Position numbers and translations under genes: made by a program. Below the pieces are notes generated by a model. That model searched no databases, was not told the DNA's origin, and was given only the letters and a program-made list of their open reading frames with translations. Shown here in pieces: positions 23,781 to 31,400 of a stretch of 33,412 nt of DNA (positions within the stretch are counted from its first letter, which is position 1; each line of letters opens with the position of its first letter). Source of the stretch: an uncultured bacterium. GTDB taxonomy: Bacteria > Patescibacteriota > Dojkabacteria > SC72. Location: the NCBI GenBank assembly GCA_937899155.1, contig CALDJM010000010.1, forward strand, positions 1 to 33,412, written 5' to 3'.

Positions 23781-23808
23781 TTGACTACTTTCAATAACTG
23801 CATATAAT
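23781..23808 (+). promoter_or_regulatory. Promoter of the first SDR gene, leaderless spacing
   Basis: -35 TTGACT (23781-23786), 16-bp spacer, -10 TATAAT (23803-23808), 6 nt to the ATG at 23815. The 130-bp gap after rplA otherwise has no terminator with a T-run that I can see. Confidence 0.78.
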
Positions 23809-23814
23809 ATAAAC

Positions 23815-24798
23815 ATGGTAATAGTAACTGGAGGTTCAGGACATATAGGCAATGTACTTGTCAGAACCCTAATTAACAAAGGATATGAAGTTGGAGTCAT
23901 AGATAGAGACCCTAGTACGGACAAAGCCATAGCTGACCTACCCATAAAATACTTCCAAGGCGACATTCGCGACTTAGACTTCCTAACCGAAGTATTCAAA
24001 AAAGCTGAATATGTATGCCATCTAGCTGGGATAATATCAATAGTACCAGGTAATGAAGACCTACTTTACAGTGTAAATGTAGATGGTACTAAAAATGTCA
24101 TAGAAGCATGTAAAAGAGCAAAAGTTAAAAGACTACTCTACACCAGCTCTGTTCATGCACTCTACGAACCACCAAAAGGTATACCCATAATTGAGAAATT
24201 AGCAAAAGTTAAAAATGTCAAAGGTGAATATGCAAAAACTAAAATAATGGCAACAAGAGCTGTCATAGATGCAACAAAAGAAGGTCTAAGCACAGTAGTG
24301 GTATATCCTGCAGGCATTATCGGTCCTTTTGACTTCAAACACTCAGAAGTTGGAAGTTTAATTCGTGATGCTAGAAAATACTCCAAAGTCTTCTATGTTG
24401 AAGGAGGATATAATTTTGCCGATGTCAGAGATGTAGCACAAGGTATGGTGCTTGCTCTAGAAAAAGGACGAACAGGAGAAGGATATCTACTTGCTGGGCA
24501 TAAAATAACAATATTTGAACTATTCCTAGCATTAGCAAAAATTACTAAGACTCCTATACCAAAATTCAAAGCTCCTACATGTATAGTGAAGTTCCTTGCC
24601 CCTATTGCAGAGTTCTTCTACAAAATATTAAAAAGAAAGCCTGTGTTTACAGAGTATGCAATAGATGTCCTGAACTCTAACTACGCTACAGATAGTAGTA
24701 AAGCAAAAAAAGAGTTAGGCTATAAGACAAGAGATATATACAAAACAATAGAAGACACATTAAATTGGTATGAAGGAAAAGAAGTTGGAATTGAGTAA
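23815..24798 (+). CDS. NAD(P)-dependent epimerase/dehydratase (extended SDR)
   Basis: Predicted nucleotide-sugar or related oxidoreductase; substrate unknown. The 327-aa protein opens with the cofactor motif TGGSGHIGN, has the acidic GDIRD loop, the active-site Ser/Thr in LLYTSSVHALY, the YxxxK pair in GEYAKTKIMATRAV and PAGIIGP, all typical of extended SDRs. The closest families by style are the dihydroflavonol reductase-like / HpnA-type epimerases. It has its own leaderless-type promoter and overlaps the next SDR gene, so the two are probably co-translated and may act in one pathway. Confidence 0.88.
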   Translation: MVIVTGGSGHIGNVLVRTLINKGYEVGVIDRDPSTDKAIADLPIKYFQGDIRDLDFLTEVFKKAEYVCHLAGIISIVPGNEDLLYSVNVDGTKNVIEACKRAKVKRLLYTSSVHALYEPPKGIPIIEKLAKVKNVKGEYAKTKIMATRAVIDATKEGLSTVVVYPAGIIGPFDFKHSEVGSLIRDARKYSKVFYVEGGYNFADVRDVAQGMVLALEKGRTGEGYLLAGHKITIFELFLALAKITKTPIPKFKAPTCIVKFLAPIAEFFYKILKRKPVFTEYAIDVLNSNYATDSSKAKKELGYKTRDIYKTIEDTLNWYEGKEVGIE

Positions 24799-25762
24799 TA
24801 AGAAGAGAAAAGTAATGGTATTTGGTGGAACTGGCTTTATAGGTTGCCATATTACAAAAGAACTTTTAGAAAACAATTATGATGTTACCTGTGTATCTAA
24901 AGATGAAAATGTCCAAGAGAATGACTACATAAAAGGTGCTTCATTTACATTTGCTGATTTGGAAAAGATAGACGATAAAGAAACAGAGGAATTACTATCA
25001 GGCTATGATTATTTCATCTTCGCTGCTGGTGTCGATGACAGGTATATCCCTAAAGCTCCAGCTTTAGAGTTTTTTAGGAAAGCAAATGTTGATACTACAC
25101 TCAAAATTACTAAAGCAGCAAAAAAGGTTGGTGTAAAGAAGGGTGTAATAATTACCTCCTACTTCGCACATTTTGCTAGAAAACATCCTGAATGGGAGTT
25201 AACAAAACACCACCCATATATAAAATCTAGAGTTGAACAGGAAGATGAGTGTATGAAGTTAGTTGATGATACTTTCTCTGTTGTAGTTCTCCAACTCCCC
25301 TATGTCATTGGTGCAATCAAAGGAAGAAAGCCTCTCTTTAAACCACTTGTTAAGTATTTACACCTCTCTGGCCCTACTCTTTTTATGCAAGATGGAACTG
25401 CTGTCATTACTGTCAAACAGGTTGCTAGAGCAGCAAAAGGTGCTTTGAGTGATAACATTGTTAGTAATATCTACCCCATAGCTACACAGAACCTTACCTG
25501 GAACGAGTTTATTAAAAAGATTAATCCCAAAAAGAGACAGATCATACATATTCCAAAGTTTTTGATAAAAGCATTTGGTTGGTTAATTGACACTTTACAC
25601 AAAATAAAAGGTAAGGAGGGTGGATTGAAAATGACAGAGTATGTGAATATGCAAGTTGCTAAGCTTTTTTTGAATTTAAATGAATATAAAGATCTTTTTG
25701 ATATTATAGAAGGTGAATTAGAAGAAGCCTTCAAAGATATGGTCGAAGAGAGTTTAATTTAA
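24770..25762 (+). CDS. NAD(P)-dependent SDR-family protein, second copy type
   Basis: Extended-SDR-like protein of 330 aa. The cofactor motif is GGTGFIGCH. At the place of the catalytic YxxxK the sequence reads HPYIKSRVEQE, so Arg replaces Lys, and the Ser-containing strand is IITSYFAHFARK; catalysis may be altered. A later segment (IPKFLIKAFGWLIDTLHKIKGKEGG) might be membrane-associated. It overlaps the upstream SDR gene by 29 bp if it starts at ATG 24770; an ATG at 24815, next to the glycine motif, is an alternative that would remove the overlap. It is only distantly alike to its neighbour. Confidence 0.85.
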   Translation: MKEKKLELSNKKRKVMVFGGTGFIGCHITKELLENNYDVTCVSKDENVQENDYIKGASFTFADLEKIDDKETEELLSGYDYFIFAAGVDDRYIPKAPALEFFRKANVDTTLKITKAAKKVGVKKGVIITSYFAHFARKHPEWELTKHHPYIKSRVEQEDECMKLVDDTFSVVVLQLPYVIGAIKGRKPLFKPLVKYLHLSGPTLFMQDGTAVITVKQVARAAKGALSDNIVSNIYPIATQNLTWNEFIKKINPKKRQIIHIPKFLIKAFGWLIDTLHKIKGKEGGLKMTEYVNMQVAKLFLNLNEYKDLFDIIEGELEEAFKDMVEESLI

Positions 25763-25777
25763 CTATAAAAAATATAT

Positions 25778-26374
25778 ATGAGCAAAGTAAAAATAATAGC
25801 TTTGATTGTAGGATCAATATTTGGAATAACAACTATTGCCTCCGTTGCAAAATATATTACTTGGAGAAATCACTTTGAGATAGAAAAGAAAGATATGGTC
25901 TGTTACACTGCCCTATCAAATGTTGATAGTATAGAAGAATCTGTTAAAGGTAAGCTAGAAAATATGTTAGATGATGAAAAGAATAGCTATATCGAGTTTT
26001 CTGTAGAAGAGATTTTAGTACTACTAAGAGAGTACGCCGATGCGCCAACGGGCATTAAAGTCTTAGATGCTTGTGTTAAACCTAAGAATGATATATGGAT
26101 GCTATATCTCCAAACTAAGGTAACTGCTCTAAAAGCTCCATGGATTGGTATTACGCTACAAAAAGATGAGAGTGGTAGCCTAAAAGCAAACAAAGCATCA
26201 ATTGCTGATGTTTCTTTCCCTATCCCAACAGTAGAACAGATATATTATAAAGCTCATGATCTACTACATGCAACAACAGATAAAATGATGAACTATGTTG
26301 ATACTATGGATGATGTTGATAAGAAGATAGAACTGCATGATACAAAGATCATTTTCAACAATAGTAAGAGATAA
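25778..26374 (+). CDS. Hypothetical protein with N-terminal membrane anchor
   Basis: I do not recognise it. The 198-aa protein has one hydrophobic segment (about 5-25) followed by a soluble alpha/beta domain on the outer side (or inner, if type II) with no Cys-rich or catalytic motif visible. It starts 15 bp after the second SDR gene in the same direction, without Shine-Dalgarno, so it is likely part of that unit. Confidence 0.75.
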   Translation: MSKVKIIALIVGSIFGITTIASVAKYITWRNHFEIEKKDMVCYTALSNVDSIEESVKGKLENMLDDEKNSYIEFSVEEILVLLREYADAPTGIKVLDACVKPKNDIWMLYLQTKVTALKAPWIGITLQKDESGSLKANKASIADVSFPIPTVEQIYYKAHDLLHATTDKMMNYVDTMDDVDKKIELHDTKIIFNNSKR

Positions 26375-26401
26375 CAATATATAGCTCTAACTTATAGTAC
26401 A

Positions 26402-26410
26402 TGGTATAAT
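26402..26410 (+). promoter_or_regulatory. Extended -10 promoter, leaderless spacing
   Basis: TGGTATAAT (TATAAT at 26405-26410), 5 nt before the ATG at 26416. It is the same extended -10 as topA. No clear -35. Confidence 0.68.
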
Positions 26411-26415
26411 TAAGT

Positions 26416-27228
26416 ATGGAAGAAGAGCATTATTATGTCGATTGTTTTGATTACAGTAAAGATGATTGGTCCTATATTCAAGAGGGAGGAGAAGTTGATA
26501 CTCGCCTTACAGTTAAGAATGTTGGAGATAAATCTTTTGTAATTCGCCCCCCTTCCCTATCTGAGAATAGGAGATTCACTATTGATTCTAATCATTTTGA
26601 AGTTGCTAAGAATCTAAAAAATCTTACAAAAGAATTAGAAGATTTTGATTTTGGAATCCCCAACTACAATTTCGTTGTGTCAGAAATTCACACAAAAGAA
26701 GGATCTAAAGGACAAGGTCTATGTATAATGTCAGAATATATCGTAGGTCGATGCCTACCTCTAAACTATCAAATATGTTGGAATGATGACAAAGAAAACT
26801 TCTACACTCAAATGGATAAGTGGTTAACAAACATTACCAAACACAGTATGTGTAAATATCTTTTAGCAGAGAAAGACTCTCTTTTTCTAACAGACATATT
26901 CAGACCTGTACAATTCGCCTATTCATGTAATGAAGAAAGGATATATTTGGTAGATTTAGATCCATTCTATGACAAAATATTAAATGAGGATGGAACAGTA
27001 AATAAAAGGTTACTCATTGGATTAAAAACTATTAACTCACAGAGAAACTACTATTTAAACAAGATGAATCGTGAGGGTTTGAATAGTAAAAATTGGGGAG
27101 ATAAATCTAAAGAGATGCTAAAAAAATTATTAGAGAGTACTGATTTTGTAAAAGATGCTGTATATAACTCTGAGACCGATAATATTATGAGAAATTTAAA
27201 ACAGGGTTTGTACTACAAGAAGTTTTAA
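26416..27228 (+). CDS. Hypothetical protein, possibly kinase-like
   Basis: The 270-aa soluble protein has no known domain I can assign. One segment, LFLTDIFRPVQFAYSCNEERIYLVDLDPFYD, has the look of the catalytic and metal-binding loops of kinase-fold proteins (an Asp, then a strand and hydrophobic-D-x-D-P), and an earlier strand (FVIRPPSL) could hold the ATP-binding basic residue. This is weak. It has its own leaderless-type promoter and is the last of the four genes that separate rplA from rplJ. Confidence 0.75.
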   Translation: MEEEHYYVDCFDYSKDDWSYIQEGGEVDTRLTVKNVGDKSFVIRPPSLSENRRFTIDSNHFEVAKNLKNLTKELEDFDFGIPNYNFVVSEIHTKEGSKGQGLCIMSEYIVGRCLPLNYQICWNDDKENFYTQMDKWLTNITKHSMCKYLLAEKDSLFLTDIFRPVQFAYSCNEERIYLVDLDPFYDKILNEDGTVNKRLLIGLKTINSQRNYYLNKMNREGLNSKNWGDKSKEMLKKLLESTDFVKDAVYNSETDNIMRNLKQGLYYKKF

Positions 27229-27243
27229 TACTAAAGACCATAC

Positions 27244-27272
27244 TTGACCTTCCCCACTCCATCATATATAAT
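27244..27272 (+). promoter_or_regulatory. Promoter of rplJ-rplL
   Basis: -35 TTGACC (27244-27249), 17-bp spacer, -10 TATAAT (27267-27272). The predicted start near 27279 leaves a leader of about 82 nt, long enough for an L10-binding structure as known in other bacteria, though I could not draw a convincing one. Same -35 as the rpmG promoter. Confidence 0.82.
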
Positions 27273-27360
27273 TCGTCTAGTTCATTTATCGAAGAAACAG
27301 GGTACAAATTAAATCCTTGCGAGATAAGTGTTAATTCAAATTAATTAAATAAGTAAGAAT

Positions 27361-27882
27361 ATGGCAAAGACTCGTTCTCAAAAAACGGAGTTGCTAGACA
27401 AGTATAAGGATATTTTGAAAAATAAGGCAGGATACCTTTTACTAAACTCCGATAAAATAGATACCTCTACTGTTACAAAGCTAAAGGTACAGCTAAAAGA
27501 TCTTGATGCTAACTATGCTGTTGTTAAGAATAGTATTTTTAAGGTAGCTCTACAGGAAGAAAATCAACCATTAGAGACACAGGATATTGATGGTCCAACA
27601 GCTATTATCTACTTTGATGAAGACCCTACAGGTCCAGCAAAGTTAATTAAAGAAACACAGAAGGAAAGCAAACTTCTCGATGCTAAGGGTGGTGTATTTG
27701 AAGGAGAGTTTCTCTCCGAAGAGAGAGTTATGATGTTAGCAGAGATTCCATCTAAGGAAGTATTGCTTGGAAAGTTACTTGGTAGTATGTCTGCACCAGT
27801 ATCTGGTTTTATGAATGCAGTTACTGGCAATGTTAGAGGTTTAACTATGGTTCTTAAGGGCATTTCTGAAAAGAAGGCTTAA
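27361..27882 (+). CDS. rplJ: Ribosomal protein L10
   Basis: Base of the L7/L12 stalk. The 173-aa protein matches the family in length: MAKTRSQKTELLDKYKDILKN, then VKNSIFKVALQE, GPTAIIYFDEDP and a C-terminal helix that binds L12 dimers. It is followed 35 bp later by rplL. Starts without Shine-Dalgarno. Confidence 0.95.
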   Translation: MAKTRSQKTELLDKYKDILKNKAGYLLLNSDKIDTSTVTKLKVQLKDLDANYAVVKNSIFKVALQEENQPLETQDIDGPTAIIYFDEDPTGPAKLIKETQKESKLLDAKGGVFEGEFLSEERVMMLAEIPSKEVLLGKLLGSMSAPVSGFMNAVTGNVRGLTMVLKGISEKKA

Positions 27883-27917
27883 TTAGAAACAATTATTTAA
27901 TTTAAATATTTACAAAC

Positions 27918-28322
27918 ATGGCAGAGGAAACAAAAACATTACCAGAGCTCTCAGCTGATGGAAAGAAGATTCTTGAAATGGTTGAGAAGATGTCTGTTTT
28001 AGAATTAGCAGACTTGGTAAAGGTTATGGAGGACAAGTTTGGAGTTTCAGCAGCAGCACCTGTTGCAGTAGCAGCAGCACCTGCAGAGGCAGCTCCAGCA
28101 GAGGAAGAGAAATCTATGTTTAACATCGTTCTTAAGGATGGTGGTTCAAACAAGATTGGTGCAATCAAGGTTGTTAGAGAGATTACAGAGCTTGGACTTA
28201 AGGAAGCTAAAGATCTTGTAGATGGTGCACCTCAGGTTGTTAAAGAGGATGTTAAGAAGGAAGATGCAGAAGCTATTAAGGCTAAGTTTGAAGAGATTGG
28301 TGCTACAGTTGAGTTGGAGTAG
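27918..28322 (+). CDS. rplL: Ribosomal protein L7/L12
   Basis: Multi-copy stalk protein that recruits translation GTPases. The 134-aa protein has the N-terminal dimerisation domain (MSVLELADLVKVMEDKFGV), the Ala/Pro-rich hinge and the C-terminal domain (GSNKIGAIKVVREITELGLKEAKDLVDGAPQVVKE). Ends at TAG followed by a terminator. rpoB and rpoC, which usually follow, are absent; the next gene is on the other strand. Confidence 0.97.
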   Translation: MAEETKTLPELSADGKKILEMVEKMSVLELADLVKVMEDKFGVSAAAPVAVAAAPAEAAPAEEEKSMFNIVLKDGGSNKIGAIKVVREITELGLKEAKDLVDGAPQVVKEDVKKEDAEAIKAKFEEIGATVELE

Positions 28323-28346
28323 TTTACCAAGATTGGACTCAAGAAA

Positions 28347-28370
28347 GGCCACCGAAAGGTGGTCTTTTTT
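28347..28370 (+). terminator. Rho-independent terminator after rplL
   Basis: GGCCACC-GAAA-GGTGGTC (7-bp stem with one G-U pair, GNRA-type tetraloop) followed by six T. It is the clearest terminator in the window and lies 25 bp after the rplL stop. Confidence 0.9.
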
Positions 28371-28469
28371 ATATGGAGGATTGGGATCAGAACTTGAATT
28401 ACTCAAAACTAGTATATCTCCCTAACAGCAACTTTTGCTTTAGAATACAGTGTAATTACGAATATATAT

Positions 28470-31400
28470 CTATTCTGGCCAATATGTCGAGGCTGATTTG
28501 ACTGCCTCTATCCTATTTCTACCTTCATATGCTCCTGGTCGTGTATTAATCGGAATGGAAACTCCCCACCAAGTATTTCTTGAAATTGGAATTGATGTTA
28601 CCTTGGGTACTCTAAGCTCTACCAAAGTAGGAGTGTCTGTTAAAGGTTTTGAAACAGATGAATCGGTATACGAAGACCCTTGTGATGTACTATATTTCTG
28701 ATGTGACAAACCTATTGGTGTTCCTACTGTACAGGTAGGATAGTCTACACACATACCCATATTCTCTCCTGAGTGATTTTGATTGAGACCTACATTACCT
28801 GTCGCTGTTGTTACAACTATTTTATCTAGCGGATCTGTGGTTTGATTGACTATAAGAGTACCGTAATTTAATGTCTCTGTAACACTAAAAGCGACTAAAG
28901 AGTTCATCTCTACCCCTGAGGATTGTGCTGTACCTGAGACAGTTCCCACCGTTGCCTTCACTGTTGCTAGCCAGTTCTGCGAATCGTACTGTGTCTGCGT
29001 ATCTGTTGGATCTGCATAGTACCAGACACTTGCCGTGCAGGTATAGCTAGCTGTCTTATCTGTTGGGCCTGTACAAGTACCTGTGTTTACACTGCAAGAG
29101 ATTTCTGTGTAGCACTTATTATTGTCAGCATTGGAGGAGGAAGAACAATTTGAATACCCTACTCCTGATCGGTATAGGTATGCTTTGACATCACTTATTG
29201 ATTGGCAACTATTATCTGATGTTACTGTGGCAGTAATATCTACACCTACAGTAGTACTTTCTTCAGGTGTGATGCTTTGTCCACCATTTACTGATACGGA
29301 TGTTACTATGGGAGCTACACTATTTACATTAAAGAAACTGTTAGAACCTTGGGTAGTACCTGTTGCTGCTGCATTATCTCCATCAAAAATATATGCATAT
29401 GCATTGTATGTACCTGCACTAAAAGGAGATGGTACACTGTATGAGCATGATGGATTAGAAGCAACTAAAGAGCTTGTACACCATGTATCTGATGCTCCTC
29501 CACTACATGCTGTACCGGTGACACCCTGTGTTTTACATACTACTAGCTTTACTTGTGAAGAATCAGGATCTGATGCTACTGTACTCCATGTTATATTTGC
29601 ACCCGGATTTACAGGAGAGTTGTTTGATACTGAGGTAAAGGTTGGGGGTTGATTTACAGGCGTTGCCGTTACATTAGAGGTGTATGGTCCTTGCCCTACA
29701 CTGTTTACCGCAGCTACTCTGAAGTAGTATTGCTGTCCATTGGTTAGGCCTGTTACTGTTGCTGATGTACTTGTTGATACTCCATCATCAAAGGTTGTCC
29801 ATGTACTACCATTTGTGCTGTGTTGGATAACATAGTCGGTAATAGAGGCTCCTCCGTTTGAGCTAGGAACTGTCCAATTTAATGTTACTTGTTTATTCCC
29901 TGCTGTTGCTGTTAGGTTTAGAGGTTCTGTCGGTGCCGATTGTACTGTTATATTATATGTTGCATACTGTCCATCTGGGTTTGTTAATTTAACAGCTAAA
30001 ATACCTGTTGTAGAAAGAGCTGGTGTTACAGCACTCATAGAGGTTGTGGAGGTGTATGTTGTACTTGTTGCTGGAGTACTTCCAAACTCTATGGTTGGTA
30101 TTTCTTTTTTTAGAATATAGCTAGGGGCTGGTCTATCTGTAGTTTCCATATTACCTAATCGACCATTACCGTTATATCCCCAACAGTAACCATGACCATC
30201 ACTACCTATACCACAAGTGTGACTATTACCCGCACTGAAAATACGAAGGGCAATACCACTAGGAATTGCGCCACTACTTACTTGAACGGGGACAGTAGAC
30301 TGAGTTGTACTACCATTACCTAATTGACCATTACTGTTATTACCCCAACAGTAACCTTTCCCATCACTACCTATACCACAAGTGTGATAATAACCTGTAC
30401 TCACATAACTAAAACTTCCCACCAGAATTGGTGTTGTTCTTTGAGTTGTAGTTCCATCTCCAAGTTGACCATTAGAATTTAAACCCCAACAATATACATT
30501 TTTTCTTAGAACCATTCCTGAAAGAGATTCTACTGTTGCACAGGTATGACTACTGCCCGTACTAATATTTAAAAATGTTCCCCCTGAAGGTATTGCTCCC
30601 TGGCTGACTGACACTGGTGTGGTTGCCTGTGTAGTACTTCCATTACCTAATTGACCGTAGTAGTTATATCCCCAACAGTAACCTTTATCATTACTACCTA
30701 TGGCACAGGTATGATTATCACCAGCACTTATACTCTTTAATGTGACACCTGCTGGTATTGCTCCCTGACTGACTGCTACTGGTGTCGTTGATTGGGTTGT
30801 ACTACCATTACCTAATTGACCGTAGTAGTTATATCCCCAACAGTAACCTTTACCATTACTCCCAATTGCACATGTATGATTAAAACCTGTACTTATACTT
30901 TGCAGTGTCACACCTGCTGGCATTGCTCCCTGACTAACTGCAACTGGTGTGGTTGCCTGTGTAGTACTTCCATTACCTAATTGACCGTAGTAGTTATATC
31001 CCCAACAGTAACCTTTACTATTACTCCCAATGGCACAAGTATGACTACCACCTGCACTTATACTACTAAGTGTCACACCTGCTGGTATTGCTCCCTGACT
31101 GACTACTACTGGTATGCTTGAGTTACTAGTACCACCATTACCAAGCCTTCCAGAAGCACCTTGCCCCCAACAGTAACCCTGACCTACAGAATCTATACCA
31201 CAAGAATGGGTATTCCCTAAACTTATACTTACAAAATTATCAAAAACTTTATAATCCAAAAAATTAGATCCAGATATATTAACCGTTTCTCCTCCTGTTT
31301 GATTTATAGAATTAGGAACAATACTAGAAATAGTTGGAGCTGGTAGGTTATTATATGTAAAGTTTCTACTATTTGATGTTGTATTATCAGATAATCTTTT

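Noticed and set aside
23622..23999. Minus-strand open frame across rplA end and SDR start
   Set aside because: It overlaps two well-supported genes and the promoter at 23781-23808, and its product has no recognisable features.
28347..28370. Terminator also serving the RCC1 gene
   Set aside because: On the minus strand the hairpin is followed only by a short broken T-run and lies about 100 bp after the stop; possible but not supported.
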